NCBI GenBank assembly: GCA_002104945.1
Contig: MCFH01000045.1
Span: 388,501 to 452,500 of the forward strand
Reading direction: 5' to 3'
Length of the DNA: 64,000 nucleotides
From: Piromyces finnis
Taxonomy: Eukaryota; Neocallimastigomycota; Neocallimastigomycetes; Neocallimastigales; Neocallimastigaceae
The position numbers and the translations under genes were made by a program. Below, piece after piece: positions 22,518 to 50,705 of this stretch. Every line of letters begins with the position of its first letter. Position 1 is the stretch's first letter. The notes beneath the pieces are model-generated. The model searched no databases. It had not been told where the DNA came from and saw only the letters and a list, made by a program, of their open reading frames with translations.

Positions 22518-25500
22518 ATGCAAGCACCAGTTATTGTTTTAAGTATGTTATTAATTTATTTTCTTTTATTTTTTTTTAACTCTGATGATAATTAGGTCCA
22601 TCAAATTAATCAATCATCTATTTATTATCCATCACAATATTCTTGGAATTTATAAACATTGACTAAATAATGATAAAGATAATACTATTAATATATAAAT
22701 AAATCAAACATGATTTAAATAATCAAAATATGGAAATATTTTTTTTTAATTTTAAATGAAATCTATTTTACTATTTTATTATGAATTTTTAAAATATATT
22801 TGTAATTATGAAAAATAAAAGTAAAGATCAAATAAATGATCGAAATTATAGATTAAACTGTTATATTAATATTATAAATTCACTTATTATACCAGTAATG
22901 AGAAAAAAAAAAATAATTATATAAGATAAAATTAATACATATTATTCAGGATCGAAATTATATATCATCACAATTATTATTAAATATCAATATATATATA
23001 TGTATATATACATAACATAAATTTATATTATGCTAAAATATTTATTTATTATTATATATTAAAATTCATTGCATAATTTTATGATTTTTTAATTATTATT
23101 ATTATATAACACTTAATAAAAGACACCAACGCCAAAAGAGAGCAAGGTAAGAAGGCTCAATTATCTAACATTCAAGCTGCCAAGGTATAAAAAAAATTTT
23201 TTTTAATAATATAATAGAAACTTAATAAAAATCATATAAATATAAATATAAAAATGTATTTATTATAAGTTCATTGATCAACGTAATTTAACAATATTTT
23301 TAAAATTCAATAATGAAAGTCACTTTTTTTTTATTTACATAATAAAAATGAGATATATTCATTCAACAGATATTTATTTAAAACTTATTAAATAATAATT
23401 AAGAAAGGATTTTGAAAAAATTAAAAAAAATTGATTTTAATTTTTTAATTTTATATGTATTGTGTTATTTATATATCTTTTTAATATTATTTAAAGATTG
23501 TTTCCGATATTATTCGTACTTGTCTTGGTCCAAGAGCAATGTTAAAGATGATTTTAGATCCAATGGGTGGTATTGTTCTTACTAATGATGGTAATGCAAT
23601 TTTAAGAGAAGTTGATGTTGCCCATCCAGCTGCAAAGTCTATGATTGAACTTTCTAGAACTCAAGATGAGGAAGTTGGTGATGGTACTACTAGTGTAATT
23701 ATCTTAGGTAATTCATTGTTTAATTATTATTTATCATATTGAATATTATTCTTACATTAAATTATTATTTATTTTTTATTACTATTTAACTTATGAAATT
23801 ATTATTAAATATTATTAAAATTAATAAAATTGAAAATAATCAATAACATTTTTAATGAATATTATAAATTTAAATTATTTTTTTGATGAAAATAGCTGGT
23901 GAAACTATTGTTTCTGCTATTCCATTCCTTGAACGTAACATTCACCCAATTACTATCATTTCAGCTTACAAGAAGGCTTTAGAAGATGCTATTTCTATTT
24001 TAGATGAAATTGCTCTTAATGTTGATGTTAATAATGATGAAGAAATGATTGCTTTAATTAAGAGTTCTATTGGTACTAAGTTCATTAGTGCTTGGGGTGA
24101 TATGATGTGCAAATTAGCTCTTGATTCTGTTAGAACTGTTTCCACTGAAATTAATGGAAAGAGAGAAGTTGATATTAAGAGATATGCTAAAGTTGAAAAG
24201 GTAAATTTAAATATTTAATAGCATTATATAATAGTTAATTATGTGTTATTATTTATATAAATATTGATATTATTTATATTAATTTTATTTTATTTTATAC
24301 TAATTATTAATTATAATCAAATTTATAAAATTGTTATATTTTTTTAAATTATTATTATTGTAATAAAAAAAGATTCCAGGTGGTGAAATTGAAGATTCTC
24401 GTGTTTTAGATGGTATTATGGTTAATAAAGATGTTACTCATCCAAATATGAGACGTAGAATTGAAAACCCAAGAATTATTTTATTAGATTGTCCACTTGA
24501 ATATAAGAAGGGTGAATCTCAAACTAATGCAGAAGTTACTGATGAAAAGCATTGGGCTCGTCTTTTAGAAATTGAAGAAGAACAAGTTAAGCAATTATGT
24601 GATTCTATTATTGCTCTTAAACCAGATTTAGTTTTCACTGAAAAGGGAGTTTCTGGTAAATATCTTCATTCCATATTTATATATATATAGTTACATTTAT
24701 TATTATAGTTTTTATTGAATACTAACTGATAACAATTAAAATAATTTATAATAAAATAAATACTAAAAATGCAATTTTTATTTTAAAATTATTAATATAA
24801 TTTAAATAGACTTAGCTCAACACTACCTTATGAAGGCTAATGTAACTGCTATTCGTCGTGTTAGAAAAACTGATAATAATCGTATTGCTCGTGCTACTGG
24901 TGCTACTATTGTTAACCAAGTCGATGATCTTAAAGAATCTGATGTTGGTACTGGTTGTGGTTTATTTGAAGTTCAAAAGATTGGTGATGAATATTTCACT
25001 TTCTTAACTAAATGTAAAGATCCAAAGGCTTGTACTATTATGTTACGTGGTCCATCAAAGGATATTCTTAATGAAATTGAACGTAACTTACAAGATGCTA
25101 TGGCTGTTGCTAGAAATGTTGTTTTCGAGCCAAAATTATGTCCAGGTGGTGGTGCAACTGAAATGGCTATCAGTGTTGGTTTAGCTAAGAACAGTCAAAA
25201 TATTAGTGGTGTATGTTTATTATAATATTATATATATATATTATATAAAAAATGCAATGGATGATTTAAAATATAAACTTATAACTCTTATATTAATATA
25301 TTAATAATAAAAATTAGATTGAACAATGGCCATACAAGGCTTTAGCTGATTCATTCGAAGTTATTCCTCGTACTTTAATTCAAAATTGTGGTGGTAATGC
25401 TATTAAGGTTTTAACTCAATTACGTGCTAAGCATGCTCAAGGTCAACATACTTGGGGTATTGATGGTACAAAGGGTGTTATTGTTGACATGAAGGAATAC

Positions 25501-25910
25501 GGTATTTGGGATCCATATGCTGTTAAGGCTCAAACTATTAAGACTGCCATTGAAGTATGTATTATTTTAATTGAAAATATGAATTAGATATATATTCTAA
25601 ACTTCTTAAAGATAATTGTATAATTTGATATGTAATATATTAATACTTTTTATATTTTCTTTTCTTATAGTCATCATGTATGCTTTTACGTGTCGATGAT
25701 GTTGTTTCTGGTATGTCAAAGAAAACTGAACAAGAACCACCAAAGCATGCTGCTGACGAACCAGAGGTAAATAATAAATATTATAATAATTAATATATAG
25801 AGTTTATATGTTTTATTTAAATTTAATTAATATTAATATATAAATATTAAATATTTATTGATATAATTATAATAAATATAATATAAAAATAGGGTATGCA
25901 ATTAGAATAA
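22518..25910 (+). CDS. CCT3: Chaperonin CCT/TRiC subunit gamma
   Basis: ATP-dependent cytosolic chaperonin subunit needed for folding actin and tubulin. Nine exons: 22518-22542, 23123-23184, 23497-23707, 23896-24200, 24373-24655, 24810-25210, 25318-25554, 25671-25766 and 25893-25910. All junctions are GT-AG and keep frame. The product is 545 residues, the same as human CCT3. It starts MQAPVIVLNTNAKRE; NDGNAIL (about 59-65) and GDGTT (about 90-94) are the nucleotide-binding motifs of group II chaperonins, and CPGGGATEM lies in the lower equatorial half. Exon 1 is only 25 nt and is followed by a 580-bp intron; the last exon is 18 nt. Intron-exon contrast in composition is sharp. It converges on the ABC transporter gene. 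Confidence 0.96.
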
Positions 25911-27138
25911 ATACATTTCAGATTAACATTCATTTATTTATTTTTTAATATTTTAAGTAATCATTTAAAATACCATATATACAAGATATTTTAATGAAAC
26001 AATAATCACAAATAAAAAAAAAATAATAAGAAAGTAGAAAGAAAATTTCAAAAGCAATATAATATAAAATATTTATAATTAAAAATAGTAATTATATAAT
26101 AATAATTAATAATAATTAATAATGATAATAATAATATTAAAAAAAATATTGTATAAAATAATTCCAAATCCAAGTCATAAAATCAAATATACAAACAAAC
26201 ACATATATATATAAAACCTAAAGAAAAAAAAAAACTTTTTTTTTTAATACTAATATTTAAAGCAAATAAAATTTAAAATAATTAAAAAAAAAAAAAAAAA
26301 GAAGTTTACTTTATTTGTGTATTTCGAGCTGTTATATATTATTAAAATTAAATAATATTTATAAATAAAAAAAATTTATTTGCATTGATATATTTAAAAA
26401 ATTTTGAATTTTGCACAATCTTTATATTTTTTTTAAAATTTTTGGAGAATAATATATTTGAGTTGATTAAAGTATGTTTTTTAATGTTTTCCTTATTGCC
26501 AAAAATTCACAATAGAAATGATAAGATTTAATTATTTATGCTTTTAGAGTTACATTATCAAATGTATCTTATATTTTCATATGAAAAAAAAAAAAAAAAT
26601 AATAATAATAAATAGGCAGATTCAATATTATTTGGGGAAATATTAAAATATGAATTAAGATAAATATAGAAGTATCATGAAACTGAATAAAAATCATTAT
26701 GATGAATCAACAATATTAAAGCTCTCATATATAATCATTAAAATACTAAATAAATTATAAAAGATATAATTTTTTTTTAAATATTTATTGAATAATTTAT
26801 TAAATAAAAATTATTAATTTCATTTAATTGTATAAATACATATAAAAAACTTTATGAAAGAATAAAAAAAATTAGAAATACATTATTATTTTTATTTAAT
26901 GTTTAAAATTTTATTTTTTATTTTTAAATAATTTATTAAAAAATTATAAACTTTATAATTATCTTCTATTAAAATAACTATTTTTTTTTTTTTTTTTTTT
27001 TAAAAAATTCTATGAATATACAAAAAAAGAGAAATACTTATAATAAATTTATGCGTTTACTTTTTTTTTTTTTTTTTTTTCTATTGATTTAATACATTAT
27101 AATATAATAATATTGTTATTTATCTTTGATTTTTTTTT
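25911..27138. other. Convergent spacer between CCT3 and the ABC transporter
   Basis: A/T-rich, with poly-A, poly-T and short AAT runs (for example 26284-26300, 26982-27001, 27061-27080). It should contain both 3' UTRs. No gene seen. Confidence 0.5.
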
Positions 27139-27712
27139 TTAATCTTGATCTTCCATATTGGTACTATAATTATTTTCTGAATCATCAACGGTTAGATTAC
27201 ATTCAGAATCATTTTCAGTCTCACTTCCTGTTTTACTATTGAAATCTTCTTGTATACTTTCATCTCGTTCACTTTGAATATCTTCTTTTTCATAAGGAGT
27301 CTTTTCAATATTACTCATACCAGTATCCAATCCCATACCAATTCCTACAAATGCTCCACTTCCAAATGCTAAACCACTAATACCTCCTCTCTTTTTAACG
27401 GATGTAGATTCCTTATTCTTTTTCTTAAGATTTCCCTTCTTCTTTAATCTTGCATTTTCATTTCTTAATTGTTGTTGCCACATTTTATAATATTCACCAG
27501 ATAAATTCAAAAGTTCTTGATGACTACCTCTTTCTACGATCTTACCATCTTTAACTACAAGAATCAAATCTGCTCCAATAATTGTACTTAATCTATGTGC
27601 AATAACAAGTACAGTTCTATCTCTAGTCATTTCTGATATTGCTTGTTGAATATGTCTTTCTGTTCTTGTATCTAAAGCTGATGTTGCTTCATCTAATAAA
27701 ATAATAGATGAA

Positions 27713-27743
<31 letters not shown>

Positions 27744-30700
27744 GTTTTATATAAATTAAATTAAAAATAGTTTTTATTTTAAATACACAATAATACAAAA
27801 TCAAAAAAAAAAAAAAATAATGAAATTAAAATTATTTATTATTATACCTTTAAAAATGTTCTTGCTATAGCAATACGTTGTTTTTCACCACCACTAAGAC
27901 GTAGACCACGTTCACCGACCTTTGTATCGTAACCTATATTAAAAATTAAAAAATTATAATATATAAATTTAACAATAATTAAACTTTACAAGCAAATTAA
28001 TTTGTAAAAAATGATTACCATCAGGCATAGCCATGATTTTATCATGGACTTGGGCCAATTTTGCAGCTTCTTCTACTTCTTCATCTGTAGCATCACATCT
28101 ACCATAACGAATATTATATCTAATTGTATCATTAAATAACATCGTATCCTAAATAATAATAATATTAATATTTAATATTTATATAATATTTAATTTAATT
28201 TAATGGTATAGTTTTTTATATATTTATTAAGTATTCATAATAAATTATTAAATAAATTTAAAAACTTTATGCTTTACTTGAGAAACAACACCAATATTGC
28301 TTCTTAGTGATTTTTGAGTAACATTTCTGATATCTTGACCATTGATTAAAATGCTTCCACCATCAACATCATAGAATCTAAATAATAATCTTAATATTGT
28401 TGATTTTCCAGATCCTGAAGGACCAACTAATGCAACTGTAGAACCTGGTTTGATAGTAAATGTAATATCTTTTAACGCTGGTAATCTAGGATCGTATGAA
28501 AAGAATACATTTTCTATAAAAATATTTTTGTTATTAAAATAAATTATATTTTGTGCAAAAAGGTTACTATTCATTTTTTTAACTTACTAAATTCCACTTC
28601 AGCTTCCTTATTCTTTTCTAATACAATAGCATCAGGCTTATCTTGAACTTCAACTGGTTCTTGGAATAGATCGATCATTTTTTCCATATCAACAAAATTC
28701 TTTTGTATAGCTCTGTAATAATTACCAAACCAATTCAATGGACCATATAATTGAGTAATGTAACTTAAATATAATACAAAATCACCCACTGTCATTCCCT
28801 CTAATCTCATAATTCTAAGAGCACAAATAAAACATCCTACTAAAAGACCTGTTTGAATGATTACATTTTGAATTAAGTTCAATAATGTTGAAGTTATATT
28901 ACTTTTAAGGGCGGCTTTTTGGTATTCATCAATAGCATCGCAATATTGATCTGCTTCAAAGTCTTCAGCATTATAATACTTAACAGTTTCAAAATTAAGT
29001 AATGAATCAACTGCTTTAGCTTCCATAGCATTATCAAGTAAATTTGTCCATCTTCTATATTTATTACGCCATTCAGTAATAATAATTGTTGTAATGATAA
29101 ATAATGCCATAGTCATAAACACAATTATACCAAATGTAGCATCAAACATTAATGTAAAGTATGCACAAGCAACAGTAATATCCACTAATGTTGGTAAAAT
29201 ATTAAATAAAATTGATGATAATAATGTAATAATACTGGAAACACCACGATCTTTTCATTATTTATTGAATATTTATTTAAATAATTATTATATTATTTTT
29301 TTTTTTCAATTTTAATGTTAGTATATATTATAGGATATATTTATAATTTTGTAATATTATTATTATTCAAAGAAATATTATTTTTATTTATTATTAATAT
29401 TTTATACGTTAATATTAAAAAATAATAGTTTAAAGGATCAAATATAATAAAATCATTAATATAATATAAATAAAATATATACATGTATTTTTTTATACTG
29501 AAAGAATAAACATACCTTGAACTCTTAAAATTTCTCCAGTTTTTCTATGAAGATGGAAACGTAACGATAAACTGTGTAAATGCTTAAACATACTAATTGA
29601 AATTTCTCTTGTAGTATATTGACCAACAGGTATCCACATAAAATTTTGAAGACTGTTTAATAAACCAACACCACTTTGTAAAAATTTTAAGAATACAAAC
29701 AAAAATATGTCCTTGTATGGAACAGAAGCCGGTGTGTCATCTCCAGCTTCTTTTCCGAAATAAACCCCAAGACCTCCTTTTGATAGATTACCAAACGAAT
29801 TAATAATACGTTTATATTGAATTGGAACGAATACATTAACAACACGACCAATAATTAGAATAATAACACATAATATAATTAATATTTGTAAACTCAAATT
29901 TTCACGTCCACATGGCCAAATGAATGGAATTAATTTTTTAAATTTTTGATAGAATTCACCTACAGTATTTGGTAATTTATATTTTTCATTTGTAGTAACT
30001 GATATATCTGGAATTGGGGTATTGGACCAGAATTTTAAAGTTCTCCATGATGGACGATTACGATCTCTATAATTTTCGTCACGATGTCCTGGTTTACGAG
30101 ATTGATAATAATTTGTTGGATTAATAGGAATTTGAGTATACCAATAGTTCTTAGTTCTCCAAATATGGATAAAGAATCCAATGCATATTAATAAAACAAT
30201 ATGAAATATAAATCTTAAATAATAACTTGCTGAAAATCCAGGTGCATTCATGAATAATCTTGATTCATTACTTAACTCATCTTTGTGAGAATTATAAATC
30301 TTTCTTGTGTACCCTTCAAAAACCATTAAAATAAATGACCAAATCCAAAATCCATGGATTGTCATTTGAAATTTAAATTTCCAATCTTTAATGAAGTAGA
30401 ATGGTATTGAAAGACACCATGCAATAATTGGAATTGTAAAAACAAAAATAAAGTTTAAAGGAAGTTTTATATCTATTCCAGAAGAAGACTCATTTTTAAG
30501 AAATATATTTGATAAAATTCCAAAAAGATCAAAAATATGTAATGAAATAATAAATGTTACTGCTATTTTTGATATAGAAATTGTTCTATCAAAATTTTCA
30601 TTAAGTGGACGATAGTAACTATGATTTTCTTCATCTTCGTCTTCATCTTCACTTTCACTTTGTTCTTCAACGTCATTTAAATCTAAGATAGTATACAAAT

Positions 30701-31121
30701 AAATATAAATATATGAATATTATGTAATAATTAATTTATTTTTAATGAAGTACAATATTTTTATAATTTATATAGTTATTAGAAAAATAATATTTGACAA
30801 ATTTTATTAGAAGCATAAAATATATTTTTTTTTTCTTTTTTTTTTATTTTTATGAATTACATATATATATATTATATATATTATAAAATATTGAAATAAA
30901 AATAAAATAATTAAATTATAATTACTTCTATATTGTCTTCGGATTTTCGTTTTTCTTATTTTATTGAACCACACAATTATTGCAAATATTAAAAGGTATG
31001 AATCAAGAGCTATTGGAAGAATGATATGTAAATAACAAGGTGATATGAAACCAAAACTTAAAAATTTCGGATCTCTACAGAACGGTAGTAGAGTATCTTT
31101 ACCGTTTGTATCTGAATTCAT
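27139..31121 (-). CDS. Half-size ABC transporter, HMT1/ABCB6-like (ABCB subfamily)
   Basis: Seven exons: 31121-30926, 30682-29516, 29250-28588, 28513-28278, 28148-28019, 27933-27848 and 27714-27139. All are GT-AG and in frame, giving 1017 residues. The N-terminal third has several hydrophobic segments (a TMD0-like region) interrupted by an acidic stretch, then the ABC membrane domain (EILRVQDRGVSSI is typical of the ATM/HMT group). The nucleotide-binding domain has Walker [10 protein letters not shown] (706-714), Q-loop VVSQ, signature LSGGEKQ (810-816), Walker [13 protein letters not shown] (Asp834, Glu835) and H-loop His866. The C-terminal extension is basic, then Gly-rich, then acidic. In the family, S. 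pombe Hmt1 moves phytochelatin or glutathione-metal complexes into the vacuole, and ABCB6 is linked to porphyrin and metal handling; the substrate here is unknown. A poly-T tract of about 24 directly precedes the last acceptor on the coding strand as poly-A. Confidence 0.9.
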
Positions 31122-32863
31122 TTTTTTATATTATTTTATTTTACTTGCTATTATATTTTACTTTAAATTTGGAAAAAATTATTAGAGATATAATAAATTC
31201 TTTCTTATATATAAATCTCGAGAATTTTTGAAAATTTTATGTATTTCTTTTATTATTAACGACAAGCTTATAATATATAAATAGGTATTATAATTAAATA
31301 TTAAATATAAATAAATAATACTGTACTACTTCTTTCTTTTGAATTATTGATTAGTAATTCAATTTCATTAAAGTATAATTCTAAATTTCAAAATTTTCAC
31401 TATTCCAATTTTATTAAAAGTATCATTAAAAATACTGTAATTCTAATATTAGTGTTTCTTAAGAAAGTACGAGCTGATAAAACTACTTTACAATTTAAAT
31501 TTAAATTATACTGAAAATAATTTAAACTTTTTATTTCTTTAAAATGTTTTGCTTCTTAATTATTAATTATTAAAAAGCATGACAATAGAAAATATAATAT
31601 TGAATTTAATTATATGCTTATTGATAGTTGACAATAAATTTTACATTAAAAAAGGGTTCATATTGAATTATGAAAGTTGTTCATTCTTACATATTTAATA
31701 AAATAATTAAAGTTAATAATAAGTGAGAAATAAAAAAATATTTATTTAATAAACTTCATTATATGCTAGATGTTAGACTTACTTTTCTTTTCTTCTTTAT
31801 AATATATAAAAATATATTAATTTTATTTTCTCTATTTTATTATTATATATTAATAATAATAAGAAGAAAAAAAACTTATAAAACAGTTTCTATATAATAG
31901 TTTTTTTTTAAGTATTACTAAAATTATCTGTTAATGATAATTGTTTTTTCTTTCTTTTTTATTTATTTAAATATATTCTATACACATATATAATTTTATA
32001 TTAATATAATATATTTTTCATTACAAAAATTTAATTCAATTATCAATTATGACTTAATTATATTAGTTTAAGTTGTATAAGTTATCATATTGCTGTAAGC
32101 AACTTTTTAAGTCAATATTCAAACCATACTTTTCTTTATTCTATAAATTAAAAAACTTTAAATTGAATTCATATTGAAAAATTACTAAAAATAATTTGGA
32201 AAATTTAATAAATTATGAATTTATTATAATATTTATTAATTTAAATTGTATCATCGCATATTATTTAATTTCAATATATATGAGACTACATTAATTCTAT
32301 TAAAGTTTAAAAAAATTTTAATTTTATACCATAAAAGGTAATTGTAACTATTAATATTTTTTTAAAAAAAAATAGCTACAAATATAAAAATATAAAACTA
32401 AAACTTGCTTTTTTATACAATTGATATAAAATATTTGATTAATATTCTTCTTGTTATTTGATATCATTGGAATTATCTATAAAATAATATAAATGTAAAT
32501 GAATATTAATTATATGGTTATTATTAGAATAGTAAATTTATTTTAATGTTTTAAATAAATACATTTTATAATTAATTCCTTGTAATTTTTAAATTTAAAG
32601 AATTATAATTGCCTTTTAACTTAAAGGAAAAATATTCTTTATGTTTTATTTTAAACAAGTTTTATAATATACTATAATTTTACCTAAATTCCTTACATTA
32701 TTAAAAATGTGAATTAAAACAAATAAAATAAAAAATTTTATTAATATATTCCCATATATTTCAATTTTTATGATTTTTATATGATTTTTATATTATTATA
32801 AATTTTTAAATTTAACAATTTATATCACATTTTACTACTATTATTTTATATTACATATCATTT

Positions 32864-32865
<2 letters not shown>
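31122..32865. other. AT-rich spacer upstream of the ABC transporter
   Basis: No coding segment or RNA recognised in about 1.7 kb. The part next to 31121 must hold the transporter promoter. The right end, 32853-32865 (ACATATCATTTTA), is the target-site copy flanking the SINE. Confidence 0.5.
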
Positions 32866-32923
<58 letters not shown>

Positions 32924-33454
32924 TTCCGAGTGCATTTCTCCCATCGATCAGAATTAGCTCCAATGGTGGTTCTTAGAGAAACGTTGGCTCATTCCTATTG
33001 CTAGGTGGTTGTGACCCTCCTGGTCTGTCATACTGTTTCTTCAGCTTCGACGCTCACTTAATCCATGTACATTAGATGCATGTCGTTGTACGATATTTCA
33101 CAACTACAATGCTAAGCCTCTTATAGTCAATTTGATCACGTGTCAACCGCCCCCTAATGTTTACACTTAAATTGATTAAGGAATATTATGTGTTTTTGGC
33201 ATAGCCTAAGTCACCACTTATTAAGTTCTAATTTGGAATGTACCATGTACACTAGACCCTCTCAGGCCGGCTAGACGAGTGTTATTATCATAGTAGTAAA
33301 TTAGAAAGTTCATTTATACTTACCTGAATATCATAACCCAACCCATGGCAAACCCAGTGGGAAAATCCACAGGCACTGACATCTGCGGGGTCGAACCAGA
33401 AGCCTTATGTATGCTAAGGAAACGCCTTAACAACCAGGATAAAAACTGGAACGA
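32866..33454 (-). mobile_element. tRNA-Ala-derived SINE with poly-A tail and 13-bp target-site duplication
   Basis: Read on the minus strand, the element starts near 33454 with a tRNA-like head. It has an A-box-like TGGTTGTTAAGG (33436-33425), an anticodon loop TTAGCAT with anticodon AGC (33415-33413), and a B-box GGTTCGACCCC (33397-33387), all closely resembling eukaryotic tRNA-Ala(AGC). A body of about 530 bp follows, ending at 32921, then an A tail of about 55. The same 13 bases, ACATATCATTTTA, flank both sides (32853-32865 and 33455-33467), showing target-primed retrotransposition. G+C content is well above the surroundings. Fragments of the same family lie at about 53171-53210 and 54126-54180. 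The perfect flank and long tail suggest a recent insertion. Confidence 0.9.
33387..33436 (-). promoter_or_regulatory. Internal RNA polymerase III promoter (A and B boxes) of the SINE
   Basis: A-box-like 33436-33425 and B-box 33397-33387 are spaced as in a tRNA gene. The D and anticodon stems are poorly paired, so this is a tRNA-derived promoter rather than a functional tRNA. Confidence 0.75.
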
Positions 33455-33861
33455 ACATATCATTTTAAATATTTTTATTAAATAATGTAGAATGCTTTAA
33501 TAAAAAATAAAAAAGTATATTTAATAGTATTTTTTAAATAATTATTTTATAATAAAGTGATAATTGGTTATTTTCTTTATTGATAAAAGTATAAACCACA
33601 TATTTCAAATAACCAATGAATTATCTTTAAAATTTCAAAAAAGAAAATATTTATTAAATGCCCAGAAATTATTTTTCTGGTTAAAAATTAAAATTTAATA
33701 TATGAGGAAAAATAACTTTTATAATAATTAAAAAAATAATAAATTAATTAGTATTTTTTTTCTTTATATAATAGGTTGATAATTTATTATTAATTAAAAT
33801 TTATATATAAAAAACAGTTTTAAAAATAATATATTTATATTTACTATTATTTATTATTATT
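33455..33861. other. AT-rich spacer after the SINE
   Basis: Begins with the right target-site duplication copy (33455-33467). Nothing else recognised. Confidence 0.5.
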
Positions 33862-40077
<6,216 letters not shown>

Positions 40078-41041
40078 TTTATATATATAAATTGTCAGAA
40101 ATTATTATTATCTAGAATTGTATCAATTAATGAATTTTTTTTTTTTTTTTTTATGTATTATACATTATATAATATATAAAAAATATCTTCTTTTATATTT
40201 TTTTTCTATTTTTTATATCTATTAAAAAAATAAAAAAGAATAATAATATATATTATATTAAATAAATAAAAACACAAATACAATATAATATATTTATTTT
40301 AATTATTTTACTATTTATTTTACTATTTATAACAAATATAATAGATTTTACATAAAAAATACTCCAAAAAAAATTTTTTTAAAAAAATAAATTTAATTAT
40401 ATTATATAATAAATTTAAATTATAAAGAAAAGATCATTATTAAAATAATTAAATATTATATATATTTTTAAATAAATCCTCATTATATATTTATTATATA
40501 TATATACTTTTTTTAAATAATTTTTTTATTATGTTTTCAATAAATATATATATCATTGTATTATTGTATATATTTATTTAAGCATTAATGTTAATATTAT
40601 AATAATTTTTTTTTATCAATTATTGGCATTGGTTTACTATATAAAAAATTAATAATACTGTTTAAAAAAAAAATAAAAAAAAAAACATAGTAAATTGCTA
40701 TTATTAATATTATTACTGTATTGTTATTGTAATGTTATTATTACTATATGATTTATAATATACTTTTTATTATTGTTATTATTATTATTACTATTATTAT
40801 TTAATTTTATTTTCTTTGTTATATTCGTATTAATTCATTTAATTGTAATTACTATAATCTATATATTATTTTATTTCTTATATATATATATATAACAATA
40901 TAATTATTTAACAAAAAAAACTAAAAATTAAATAATATTTATATTAATATTTTTAAAAAATATGTTTTTAATAAGAATGAAATATCATCAAATGGTATAG
41001 AAAAAAGTATAATATTTAAATCAATTAATTTATTCTTATGT
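40078..41041. other. AT-rich spacer between the WD40 gene and YAK1
   Basis: Homopolymers and A/T runs (poly-T at 40137-40152, AT repeat near 40881-40894). It should hold the promoter of the WD40 gene and the 3' UTR of YAK1. No gene seen. Confidence 0.5.

Positions 41042-50705
<9,664 letters not shown>

Noticed and set aside
33380-33440. A tRNA-Ala(AGC) gene
   Set aside because: Stems are poorly paired and the sequence continues into a long body with A tail and target-site duplication, so it is a SINE head.
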